A DNA stretch of 64,000 bases, from positions 71,455,348-71,519,347 of the forward strand of contig NC_080427.1 of NCBI RefSeq assembly GCF_029873635.1, written 5' to 3'. Below the pieces are notes generated by a model. The model worked only from the letters and a program-made list of their open reading frames with translations. It did not search any database and was not told where the DNA came from. The DNA is from Malania oleifera (Eukaryota; Streptophyta; Magnoliopsida; Santalales; Ximeniaceae). Of the stretch, positions 11,371-23,852 are shown in pieces. Positions within the stretch are counted from its first letter, which is position 1. The number at the start of each line of letters is the position of its first letter. The position numbers were made by a program, and so were the translations under genes.

Positions 11371-13811
11371 AAAAAGAAACAAGGCCAAAGAATTTGAAAA
11401 TGAACAAAAAGAAAAGCCCAAGATTTGGGAAAAAAAAAAAAGAAAAAAAAAAGAGAAAGCTACTTAATTCACACCCTCATTTGACACATTGCATCCATCC
11501 AATTCTTACTTAACACATAATACTCACCTAGCTTAATTTTGTATAAAACATATTGTTAGCTTTGGTGTATTTCCAAGAGGGGGGGTGAATTGGGTATTTA
11601 AAACTTTCTAGGTTGATTTCAATTCCACAAGCAGTAATACTCAACCTCAGGTCTGTCTATATACACATAAACCCAAATGCACAGATAAATGGTATGTGAA
11701 AATTAAATCATGCGCATCATTCACACTATAACATACACGTGCAAGAATATAAATTGCGAAAATATAAAACAATGCACACACGATATGTTATCAGGGTTCG
11801 GCCAATACTGCCTACGTCCCTGCCTCTAGCTCGCAAGCCTGAGGATTCCACTAATGCTCACTTAATGGGTGGAGTGAGACTGGTTACAACCAGGTCAATT
11901 AGCGGGGCTGACCTCAACCTACACCTTACCAAGATGGTGCACCTACTTTCCTAGACAGGTTTAAGCCAATCCGAAACTATTCAACAGGACTAGTCTCCCT
12001 CTTCAGGCCCACGTCTGGAATACAATAATCAATACAATGCAAACCAAACTGGGTACAGTGATTGTGCTTCTCAATCAAGTAGATATATACCAATTACATT
12101 CAATCAATGCACATCAATAATATAGGATTTATAAGCTCAGTGATATGTATATGTGCTATCAACCCTCTGTGATGTATAACCTCAAATATGCATAAAAGTG
12201 TTCAAACAAGCTACTCTTTGAAACAGGATACAACAAATCTCAATATTAGATTGGGGTTTCAAAGATGCTGATAAGAATATTCAAACAAACTCAAAAATAT
12301 TTTCCTCGATGTATAAAGCACAAGAATTGTTTGAAATAAAGCTTGTGATATACCTTGCACACAAAAATTATTGCTTAAGGAATCTTGCAATAACAATGTT
12401 AAGATCCTTAAGCTAATGAGTTTTCCCAACACTAGATTTATCAAGTTAAATCCATGGGAAAACTCTTGCTTAACTCTCAAAAATCAAACAATCAACAACC
12501 AATACTGTTGAAGTGATAGGTCACACCCAGTTTTGATCATGACAAATACTTTTGGTACTAATGGTTGTACTAAGGCTTGCATGCAGGTTCACCTTATGCG
12601 TGTACTCAAATTGAAAGACATATCATGATGGCGTGCAGTGTTCGTGCCAATGAATGAAGAAGTCAATGTTGTATTTGTATTTCTTTTTTACTTTCTTCAT
12701 TCTAGGATGTAATATTATTATGGACTGTACACTCCTATGGTTTGTAATAATTTGCATCATGCATAATAGGTAGGTATGCTTAAATAGACTGTAGTTGGAC
12801 CTTAGGTACCTACACTTAGTGCTTATTGTGATGACCTGCTTATTTTACTTTTTTTTTTTCCTACCTTAACAACAAAACCAATATAATAAACCCAGAAAAT
12901 CATAATCAACCTGAACTCGTGGGTACCAGTGATACATCAGAGATACAATACAGAAGCCTAAGCAGCAAGAAACATAAAATTATGTACATCTCATAATACA
13001 ATTCAACATGATACCAAAGTTACTACATTCATCATATATAACCCAAAATAGTCAAAAACCAGTCCTAGGGTCGTTGCCCAAAATCCAACTGACCCTAGCT
13101 AATACTTACCCTTCAGATAGGGTAGAACTAACGAACTCTAGTGCTGCGGAGCTTTATCCGCTCTCCTATCAGGGGCTCCTGAAATGTTCATATAATTTGG
13201 GGTGAGACACCTCTCGGTAAGGGAAATAAACTAATACCAGTGTGTGGCAACATGAGTATTTTCGTGTTATACATAAAAGCGTACATAAGCATATTTAATA
13301 AAACTGTCTATATCATTTCTAGGAAAAACATGTATAATCATAGCATGACAGAACATATTGGATTTTCATAAGCATCATTCATCTCATATAATAATAATAC
13401 AAAAACAACTCTGGAAGGTTAGCTGACTGGTGTCATGTTTTACCCCCACATGACTGGATTGTGTGGCCTGAAGGTGGGACCTGACAATGGGTGGCCAACT
13501 ACTGCCAAGTCAAAGTAAATGTCTATAAATATAATGGGTCTGCCAGACTTGGTCCATACACCAGGGGCGCCAACACTTCAATAAAACACATCGACTATCC
13601 ATCCTCACGCTGCCCCATACGACAGCAATAACACAACATCATGATGATCATGAACACATAGCTATGGTATCGTGCAAGTGCAAGCCTAGACCAAGCCAAC
13701 AAAGTTCTGATAACATATAGCATATTTCAAATTGTGATACATTGCTATTCCATAATAATAATTGTCAATTCAATATCATCATATCACATTTCATATATAA
13801 CGTGAAAATCT

Positions 13812-14018
13812 TCGGCCCGTACGCCATTTCACATATCAATAAGAGGCTCAGCCCATACACCGGCATAACATGTAACAAGCTTGGCCCGTATGCCGACATA
13901 TCATGTAAGAACATCCTCGGCTCGTACGGTGGTATATCATATAAAACTCTCGGCCCGTATGCCGGTATATCATATTAAAACTCTCGAACCATATTCCGGT
14001 TTATCATTATAAAACTCT
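13812..14018. repeat. minisatellite, about six 34-bp units
   Basis: Units begin near 13812, 13847, 13881, 13917, 13949 and 13983, each with a core like CGGCCCGTATGCCGGTATATCAT and an AT-rich tail. The repeat makes an open frame (13742-13978) that translates to a GPYAGISY-like repeat, but it lies in an LTR and I regard it as non-coding. Confidence 0.85.
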
Positions 14019-14103
14019 GTATCATTTAACATTTTCCCAAAAAACAGTAATTCATAATAAATTCTACTCATGCCATGCAGAATGGATATTATGTATATTC
14101 AGA

Positions 14104-14345
14104 ACATATCGTCATTTACAACAATATTTCCCAACATATTGTATATAGATATTTTCCTGAAATCAAATGCTATAAAATTATACATATATTTTCATAAAGC
14201 AAGTTTATCCCCTTAACATATCGTCATTTACAATAGTATTTCCCAACATATTGTATATATATATACATATATTTTCCTGAAATCAAATGCTATAAAATTA
14301 TACATATATTTTCATAAAGCAACTAGCTTAGTTTATCCCCTTACC
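14104..14345. repeat. tandem duplication, two copies of about 112-125 bp
   Basis: The block starting ACATATCGTCATTTACAA at 14104 recurs at 14216 with the same internal order (TTTCCCAACATATTG, TTTTCCTGAAATC, ATAAAGCAA, TTTATCCCCTTA). Copy two has a small (TA) expansion and an extra ACTAGCTTA. Confidence 0.85.
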
Positions 14346-16580
14346 TGCTTCCTGAAAAGCCCCTAAGATAAACAGTCTTGCTCTCACAGGGTTCTCCGTT
14401 CAATATCCTAAAAATGATATTCCTCATAACTAAACTTCAGTATTTCTACACGTACTACGTTTTATACAAATGTAGGGAAGGCCAAATACTAAATAAAAGT
14501 CTTACCCTGAATTTGGGATGAAATCTAAACTAGCCTCACCAACAATCCACTCCAACATATTTGTAGAGAACATCGCCAAGAGTGTCATGGTGGCTTCAGA
14601 TCGTTGATCTGGTGAAGAATGGACCTAAAAATTAAAAGAGAAGGGGTGGAAATCGAAAAGGGAGAGAGAGAAGGGTTTAATGCGTCTAATTTCAGCCTAA
14701 AAAAAAATTTTGGCCTATTTATACGCTAGTCTTCGTCAACGAGCCACGTCACCTCATCGACGAGGTCTAGAAAGCAGTTCGTTGACGAACTCTCCTCTAA
14801 TCGATGAAATTCAAAATCGCCCAAAATATCCTCTCGGTATTTCCTTGTCGACGAGACATGTCCCTGTCGACGAGCCCTTCATGTGCTCTCGTTGACGAAT
14901 CCCCTGTGTTCGTCAACGAGGCCCTATTTCATTTTCTTTATTTCTTTATTATTTAAATATTATAATTTCTCTGACTACTTATAGTCCCCATCATCACTTA
15001 TCATATTAGGGGAGTTAAATGAAGCAAAAATCTGGACTTAATTGAAAATCTTGAGAGAGCTCGGGCGACCGAACCCTGGACAAGTCAACTTGTTGACTTT
15101 CTGTTTAGGCGACCGAACTAATTTGAATGTATCTTCCTCAGTCACCCGAACCTGTGTCAGTACACTTTTCACTAATCCGGGCGCTCGGAGCTTCATGTTC
15201 AAAAAGCCCTCAGGTGACCGAACTTGTATTTGGGCACCTGAATCGCATACAGAAACATTCTATCTTTTGTTCAGCCAACCAACTCTAATTTCGGGCACTC
15301 GAACCTTTAGAAAGATATTTTTTGAGTAAGTCTATTCGGGTACCTGAACCTGAGGTTGGGCACCGGAATCTCGCGAGGTAAATTAATTTTTACCAAAAAA
15401 TTAAAAACGGTAAACTGGGTTAATTTTCTAAATCTATTTAAAACTTTTTTAATTATCCCCATTGAGTCCCCAATGGTCAAAAATTCCTCCTTGCCTATTT
15501 TCATTTGCAATAATTAAAAAAGGATTAGAAAATTGATTAGGGTCAAAATTCTCTTAAATTCAAAAATCCCTTTTTAGCCTATACTACTCCCAAACACTCC
15601 AGAACTTCATTTTCCTTGATCTTTTAAGTGTTATGAGTATTTCAAAAGTGATTGTGCTTAACCTTCCTAACTAGTATTCTCATTTGCTATATTTTTTGGT
15701 TGATTTTATTTGAGAGTATAGCATTAAGTTCTTCCACCGATTTTAGATTGTCATTGTAAGACACCTAAGCCTATATTTTTGTGTGCAAAAATCATTTTCA
15801 AAGCTTGCATTCAAACTCCTTGTGCTTAGTATATTGAGAACATCTTGCTGAGTTTGTTTGAATCAACTTGCTAGCATATTTGAAACCTTGATCTGATATT
15901 GTGTTTCAAATCTTGCTTAGATATACACTCTTGATCTAGATTGAGTATCTATACCTATTTGAGTATTTAGCACACATTTGAGCATTGAGCATATTTACAT
16001 ATCATACGCGCTTGCAATATTGCATAAGCTATACTGGTGTACATATCTACTTGTGAAGAAGCGTATTTCCGTGTACAAAAATTTCATATCATTTGTTGTA
16101 TTCCAGGCGTGGGTCTGAAGAGGGAGACTAGCCTGTGGAATAGTCCTGTATTGGCTTAGACCCGGTTAGGAAAGCTAGGTGCACCAACCTGGTATGGTGT
16201 GTTGTATTAGGTGCCGCTCCACCCGTCTAAGTGAGCCGTAGTGGAATCCTTGTGCTGGTGTAGCCAAGGCGGGATGAAGGCAATTTGGCCGAACCTCGAT
16301 AACATATTGCGTGTATTGTTTACTTTTATGCACTTTACTTTTACTGCACATATATGTTACTCTGTGAATGCTGCGCATGATTCAATTTCCGCACATTTTA
16401 TTTATCTACGCAGTTGGAATTGTATAGAAAGACCCTAGGTTGTGAAATACTGCTAACATCTGGTTTAACCTAGGAATAAGTTTTAAAATTCCAATTCACC
16501 CCCTTCTTGGGAATACACCAAAGCTAACAATTGGTATCAGAGTCGCATAGCATTGACTTAAACGTTTTTGCTAAAGATAG

Positions 16581-19500
16581 GGATGGCTTAATTTGGTGTA
16601 TCCCCATTCGGCAAGGGATAGTCACCTTCTAGGCCTCCTGTATTTTGAGGTGTCGATTACACCACCTGGAAAATTAGAATGAGCGTATTTATAAAAGCAA
16701 TGAATTGGATGGTCTAGAAGGTGATTGTTAATGGGATTCGTATGCCCTTGGATGAATATGATATTAGGATAATGCATGCAAATTCATATGCCATGGACAT
16801 GTTATATCTTGCATTAGATTCTGATATTTTTGTTGAGTTTGTGGCATGTCGTGTAACGACCTAGAAAATAATGGTATTTAAATAATGAAGAGAGAAAGAA
16901 ATGAAATCAATAACAGAAGGAGGCAATAGACTTCGTCGACGACATTGCATTTTGGAGAATACAATTTTAAGAATTTCAAGGATTCATCGACGAATGTCTT
17001 CAGGATCTCGTCAACAAGGTCCCGTTTCGTCGACCAGAAAATACCAAGAGATGGATTTGGGCTATTCTGAATTTTGTCAACGAAGGGTAGGGTTCGTCGA
17101 CGAATTTACTGAAGGACTCGTCAATGAGGTGACATGTCTCGTTGACGAATCTGACCCTATAAGTAGTGAAAAATCAGAATTTTATCACATTTTTAGGCTT
17201 CTCTCTCTCCCTCCTACGGACTTTATCCCTTTTTTCTTCGATTTTGGCCCCGCCAGTCGCCGAATCGACAATTCGAAGCCACCATGACGCTCCTGGCAAA
17301 GTTCTCTGCAAGTCTGCCAGAGTGGATCGTTGGTGAAACGAAGTTGGAATTCATTCCAAAATCAGGGTAAGGTCTTTTATTCAGTTTTTGGCTTCCTGGC
17401 AGTTGTAGGAAATGATGTAGGCCAATAAATGTTGATGTTTTGTTCTGAGATTTATGGTTTTTAGGGTGTTGAGTGGAGAACCCTAGGGGTGTAGGACCTG
17501 TTACAGAAAGGGGATTTTAGCATAAACCAGGTAAGGGAAATATGTTATGCTAGGATTTTAAGAATATTAACAGAGTTTTCATAGATACATATATACTAGT
17601 TATTATGCAGTTTTTACAGAACGAATGTTTTAATGTTGTGTGGCCTGAGTAGATATTTACCTTATGTAAAATTTATACAGTACTTCAACATGTCATGTTA
17701 TATAGCATGTATATATGGTTATTCACAGATGATTAACAGACATATTTATATAGATTTTATTTAGTTCAATATATTATAGTTTTTACAGAATGCTATGTTT
17801 TCCTGAATACCATAACACACAGTTTGTAAAGACAAATTATACAGTTATAGCATCGAGATGCTACAGTTATTCAGATTTTGCAATATTTATAATACAGAAT
17901 TATAATGTTATGGTTATTTTGGAAACATAATGAAAACAGCAAAGGTATATATATATATAGATGTACTTATATAGTATCAGATCCCTGTGGAGATATTACA
18001 GACAGATACAGTTTACAGAGCACGATACCATTGTTTTATACAAATAGAATGCAACCACATATCTCAGATAGTGTGTGGGTATCATCTAACCATGCTCGGA
18101 GAGGATGCAGCTCCCCAGTACACTGGGTAGAGGGGGCCGGTTAGACGAGGTAGCAACCAGTCCTGCTCTTAGGAGTGGATGCAGTTTGGCCAGGCTGAGG
18201 TAGTGTAGAGTATGATGACTTACCTAGAGGGCCAATCAGGTTAAGTCCCGCCTACGGGCCGCACAACCCTGTCATGAGGGGTCAAATCATGACATATAGA
18301 GTCCCGGGGAAAGAACACAGTTATATATATACGTATACAGATTTATAGTTTTCATTGTGTATAGTATGTTATGGCAATATGAATGATAGAAAGCTCAGAT
18401 GACACAAATGTTTTAAGCTTTTATACATGTGTTTTATAGATTTGCTAAATCATGCAGTTTTAAATATTATTATTATAATTTTATGACTCGGTTGCCACAC
18501 ACTAGTAATAGAATATTTCCACTTACTGAGCGTCGACTCACCCTATTACTTTACCACTTTTCAGGTGAGCCAGCTAGGCGAGCAGATCAGGCTCGCGGAT
18601 AGAGATCACTTGGTCACCCTAGTTATAGGGTAAGTTTTGTGTAGGATTTTGTATTTTGAGTAGTTGACACTGGAAAGAGAAATGTACTATGTAGCTATGG
18701 TTGAAAATATTGAATGCTGGTATTGTATATACATGTATTGGTGGTTATGTGATTTATGTTTTTCCGTTGCATAGGAGTGCCCATTACACGCAGGTATTGG
18801 AGTAATTTATTAAAAAAAAAAAAATGGTGAAAATTTTGAGGATGTTACATGTCGGACTGTAAAGGATATTTGGGATAAACTCGAAAAGAAATATAGAGAG
18901 TCCCAAGAGAATGAGACCACCACTCAGGAAGTGGTAAATAATAAGGCAATTGCATTAACAAACAGTGAGGTATATGTTCTTATCTCAGCCTCTGTAGATG
19001 ATTTTGTTGCTGAATGCTATGATATGTCAAATGATGAATCATCTATTGAATTTCATGATAATTTTGTCAATAATGCATGTGATGTTTCTTATGCTGAAGC
19101 CTATGATATATCATATGTTGAATCATCAGTTGCCTCCAATGATTGCTTTGATGGTAATGCATATACTGATGATTCTTGTGTAGAATGTCATATTGTATCA
19201 TGTGTTGAATCTTGTGATGATACTGTTAATGCCATAAGCAATGATTCATGTTAAAACTATTGTGTTAATTCTTATGATGAATCATGTGCTGAATTGAATA
19301 ATAAAAGCATATTGTCGTATGAAAAACTAGAAAAGACTTTATTAAGAATGCACAAGTTTCTAGTTAGGGCATCTAAGTATAAAATATTTTTGAAGAATGA
19401 GAAAAAAAGAATAGAAAAACAATTAAAGGGGTTAGAAAATTATCATGCTATTTTTGAAAAGAAAAATATTGAGAAAATATTGAAATTTGCCTGCTTAGAT

Positions 19501-19735
19501 GAAGAAATAGATGATTATTCTAAAGTTGCTTTCAAAATTAAAAATGAAAAGAATAATCATAATAAACCCTTAGGAATTAAAAGGAAAATTTTTATTCAAT
19601 GAGGGTTCAAGCCTAATTCATATATCCCATGGTCTTGCCTCATCAAGCAAAAAGAATTTAAATAAGCATAATTTTTCACGTATATACAAAATATGCTTAT
19701 TTCATGAAAGAAAAGGGCATATGTGGTTTAACTAT
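16581..19735 (+). pseudogene. copia-type gag of element A, split by a solo LTR
   Basis: From an ATG at 16581 the frame reads the usual copia gag start (VDYTTWKIRMSVFIKAMNW, then DIFVEFVACR). It breaks at 16851 and resumes at 18855 with TVKDIWDKLEKKYRESQENE, the UBN2-type capsid core. Next come an acidic, Cys/Ser-rich segment (18931-19254) and a Lys-rich coiled-coil-like segment (19294-19602) in the same frame, separated by one TAA (19252-19254). A worn zinc knuckle (CLFHERKGHMWFNY, near 19690-19735) follows. Early stops at TGG and CAG codons suggest C-to-T decay. It is not functional. Confidence 0.75.
16852..18849 (+). mobile_element. solo LTR (1998 bp) inside the gag of A, TSD TGTCG
   Basis: Begins TGTAACGACCTAG and ends GGATGTTACA; TGTCG occurs at 16847-16851 and 18850-18854. 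Gag resumes in frame after it. U3 has eight TCGTCGACGA-like palindromes (about 16928-17150), followed within 10 bp by a TATA box CTATAAGTAG (17157-17166). The TGTAAC...GTTACA ends and the 2-kb size fit Tekay/Del-type gypsy LTRs (inferred). Same family as 12827-14977. Confidence 0.92.
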
Positions 19736-19739
19736 CTAT

Positions 19740-22700
19740 TTAGAAGTGCTAGAGGCTTGAGTAAAGAGATGATATGGGTTATCATGATAGCAAACCCAGT
19801 AGGAGATGAGGAAGGATGGTTTCAATAGAAATTGCATAATTATTTAATTCTTCCTTAGTTCCTTGGTTTAGGGGGATCTTAGTATATGCACTCACTAAGC
19901 AATATCTTGTTATACTAAGAACCTTTATCCACTTCCAAATGGACATGACATCTATGTTTGGTATTTAATTCAAAATGCTTAACCCATGCTAACATGAAAA
20001 TCACAAGTTTAAGCATACTGTTGTCCATTGTACAGAAATGAGCTTTAGGGATCCATCCTATTCTATATATCTTTAAACCTAATCTCATTAGTCAAAACCT
20101 GGTCATCACTATAGGTATAAGCAATGATAATAAATTCCATATCTATCTTGTGCTAATAATAAGACATCCCTCTCGTAATCAAAATTAAAGGCATCCACTA
20201 AGGGAATTAAACTCATAAATCAAAATATTCCCCTTGAGCTTAAAATATAAAAATCCTCTAATCTTGGTTCACTAGCTCCTCCATTGGAATTCTCTGCCCT
20301 TTCACGATCATTTTTGGCAAAGATTCTTCCTATCTCTTGATGCGTATCCTTGCTCTTGACTATGATCATATCTAAAGGATACTTTCTATTCTCCAAAGAG
20401 CATCATTCTTCAAATATCTATATACTCTTAAATGCTCTTTATCTAAATAGATAGGACTTACCTTCCAACCTGCTTATTACAATGTCCTGCTTCGCCTAAA
20501 TACTTTTCTAAGATTAATGATAATCTTGTTATCCAAGAGTATTTATCCTCTACAGCTCAAACAAAGCTCTCAAGTTTTAAAATTAAATCATTTAGAGCTT
20601 CATATCTTTAGTGAAGTTAAATGGTTAATATAATTGCTATAGATCTCAACATATATGAAATTGCAAATGTCTGAGAATCATGCACAAACATTAAAAATGA
20701 AAAGCCATTTGAACTTCAGCCTCTCTCACATATTGAAAATCATAAGAAAAGAGGCAGACATTGGCTTATCAACTTAATGAATATTCATTGTGACTTTTTG
20801 GTCCGATAAGCCTAAAGCATTCATGTCAAGTCCAAAATCCATTGAAAATCTTAAGAATCTTGGCTAAAATATTTGGAGATGAAAAAGACATAAAATGAAT
20901 AAGTGCATAACTCAAAGGAGCATTTCCTTTCAAAATTTCATGACTCTTTTGAATGCTCTCATTATTATATTTCCATATGCCTTTATGAAAATCAACACAG
21001 TACTAAACTCATAACTATCCACTGTTGTTTATTGTTCATATTATAACTTGATGGATAGTGATTTTGGATTTTCTAGTATTGTGAACTATTATTGAAAATA
21101 CTCATTGATAATACTGGATTGCATGGAACGCCATCTGCAAGGCTGTTACAGAAACTTATTTACTTGCACACTTGTATAGAACGCCAATTACATGGCTAAT
21201 GTAGTATATTGTGTATTGCATGCTGATAGTAGAAATAGGTTCTCGCATGCTCAAATTGAATTATTTTGAATTGATTGTTTGAATCTATTAGGTCTTGATG
21301 CATAAAAATTTGGAAAATGTTCAATTTATAGTCGGCATGCTGTCGAAATTTTGGTGGAATTTTCCCAAACCAAATATATGCACAAAGATGATTATGATAA
21401 TAAAAAAGTTAAAATCTTTTTGAAAAGATGAGTGAAAACTCAATAAAAATTAAATTTCATCCTTACATAATCATCAGGTATTTAAGGAGCGTAGCTCCAT
21501 CCCTAGAGAAAGAGTATAAAGAACTCATATGCATCATGCTTTGATTTTTGAATATTGAGGCTCTTCTAAGATCCCTAAACATCATATCCCGCTTTTAAAG
21601 CTCTATGTTTTGATATGGATTGTTCTCGATTATGTGCTTTATTTCATGCCTTAATGTATGTTTTCTGATGCATGTGTGATCTATAGGGATGATTATACTG
21701 GTCGAATGGTAAAATGAATAAATCCTAATCCAGTATATTCGTTTAAAAAAGACAAAAAAATTTGATGGCTTATACTACTAGGCATAATGAAATAATTCTC
21801 TATATAGTATAAGTAGCTTATTGTATCTCAGCATGAATTCAAATCGATAGGGGGAGCATCCAAAATTAAATCCTATTCTGTTATGTTCTCCAACAACTTC
21901 AGCTTAGATCTGGCTTGAACTCTTTGTGACATGCGCTTAATTATTAGGATTTTATTGAATATTTTAAAATGAAAATATATTGATTTGGCACAAGTTGTTT
22001 GTGTTTGCCAGTGATCCTACATTTAAATTGTCTTAAATTTTTAGGAACTATATGGTTGTCATATTCTAGTTATCTTATGAAATTATGTCTAAATGCTAAA
22101 CCAGAATATTGATGCTTGCTTGTGCCTTATTTTAAAAGATCTCTTTTTAGCAAGCAAACCCCAGTACCTCTTTGCAAACATCGTAGGGGGAATATATATT
22201 TATTATATACATATATGTTTTTAAAACTGCATAACTAGTTTAACAACTTCACATAAAAATACATGTAAACTAGTTAGACTGTTTTATGCTCAAACCTTCT
22301 ATTTGGTAGCATATGTCGTGTACTTTTAACTCAAATTTTCCACAGGTCTTATGATATGTTTCAATTATAATGGTTTGTGTATGCTTATGGTCTAACCTTG
22401 TTTTCATGTCATTTAAATAATTTAAATGGCCAGTTATATAGTTTGTGTGATCAAATTGCTATACTTCATACTTTGTTATTCATTGTGCATTGTATGATTA
22501 TATTATCTTTTTAGTTGTTTAAAGTAATAATTATTGATTATACTGGACTGTTTGAGTTGGTAGTTGTGGATAAACTGTTAATCTAAAACTCAAAACAGGT
22601 CACTTATGTACAACGTTATTTTGGGAATGCTATATTTTTAAATGGCATGCCGCTGAAATTTTTTTAAATCCTCCCAATGTATCTTTTGTATCTAAATGAT

Positions 22701-22934
22701 ATTCTGTGCCTTGATGCTATAATTGTTAGCCTTTTTTGCTATTGCCAAAAGGGGGAGAAGAGTAAAACTAGGTACATTGGCAAAACTGCGTACATTGTTC
22801 ATTGCTAAATTCAAATTTAGGTACCCATTAATTTAAATTGCTTTAATTATCTTTATACATAAAGTCAAGGGGAGCATTTCCTAGTTGTACCCACTTTTGC
22901 ATAAAGTATTTGTCATCATCAAAAAGAGAGAAAT
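19740..22934 (+). other. 3.2 kb internal DNA of element A without pol
   Basis: This is where pol and any env-like gene would be expected. I found no open frame above 60 codons and no RT, integrase or RNase H motif. A GGGGGAGCATCC tract (near 21849) and AAGGGGGAGAAG (near 22748) resemble the purine tracts often present in the 3' part of SIRE-like elements. The rest is AT-rich. Confidence 0.55.
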
Positions 22935-23800
22935 TGTTAACCTAATAGGTTACACCTAGTTTTGATCATGACAAATACTCTTGGTACTAATGGTTGTACT
23001 AAGGCTTGCATGCAGGTTCACCCTACGCATGTACTCAAATTGAAAGACATATCATGATGGCATGCAGTGTTCGTGCCGATGAATAAAGAAGTATGTGTTG
23101 TATTTGTATTTCTTTTTCATTTTTTTCATTCTAGGATGTAATATTATTATGAACTGTACACTCCTATGACTTGTAATAATTTGCATCATGCATGATAGGT
23201 AGGTATGCTCAAATAGACCCTAGTTGGACATTAGGTACCTACACTTAGTGCTTATAGTCCCCATCACCACTTATCATATCAGGGGAGTTAAATGAAGCAA
23301 AAATTTGGACTTCATTGAAAATCTTGAGAGAGCTCGGGTGACCGAACCTATGGCGTTTTAAACACCTCAGGTGACTGAACCCTGGATAGGTCAACTTGTT
23401 GACTTTCTATTCAGGCGACCAAACCAATTTAAACGTATCTTCCTCGGTCATCCAAACCCATGTCAGAACACTTTTCACCAACCCGAGCGCTCGAACCTTC
23501 GTGTTCAAAAAGCCCTTAGGCGACCAAACTTGTATCCGGGCGCCCGAAACGTGGACAGAAACGTTCTATCATTTGTTCGCCAACCGACTCTGATTTCAAG
23601 CACCCGAACCTTTAAAAAAGAGATTTTTTGAGTGAGTCTATTCGGGCACTCGAACCCAAGGCCGAGCACCCGAATCTCGCGGGGTAAATAAATTTTTACC
23701 AAAAAATTAAAAGGGGTAAATTGGGTTAATTTTTTTAAACTTATTTTAAACTTTTCTAATTATCCCTATTGAGTCCCCAATGGTTAAAAATTCCTCCTTG

Positions 23801-23852
<52 letters not shown>

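Larger units (their letters stand above)
12827..14977 (-). mobile_element. solo LTR (about 2.15 kb) nested in the 5' LTR of A, TSD CTTAT
   Basis: The plus strand starts TGTGATGACC at 12827 and stops before CTTAT at 14978-14982, matching CTTAT at 12822-12826; the intact 3' LTR of A has a single CTTAT here. The minus strand shows the same landmarks as the solo LTR at 16852-18849: a TCGTCGACGA array (about 14925 down to 14727), a TATA box GTATAAATAG (14715-14724), and GAAGCCACCATGAC (near 14585-14600). The end at 14977 is worn (no TGT/ACA), perhaps a small terminal loss. It contains a 34-bp minisatellite and a 112-bp duplication. Family probably gypsy, Tekay/Del-like (inferred). Confidence 0.85.
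12506..16529 (+). repeat. 5' LTR of element A (about 1.87 kb without its insertion)
   Basis: Interrupted at 12827-14977 by a solo LTR; the flanking CTTAT is the TSD. U3 has an array of GGCGACCGAA / TTCGGTCGCC-type motifs at about 15058-15370. Compared with the 3' LTR it lacks a long (TA)n expansion and a short block around 15748. It ends AAGCTAACA at 16529, two bases before the PBS. Confidence 0.88.

Noticed and set aside
13742-13978. Frame with GPYAGISY repeats
   Set aside because: Translation of a non-coding 34-bp minisatellite in a solo LTR; unit length varies and the last unit is degenerate.
16928-17150. CRISPR-like spaced palindromes
   Set aside because: Spacing is irregular, units vary, and the context is a plant LTR promoter.
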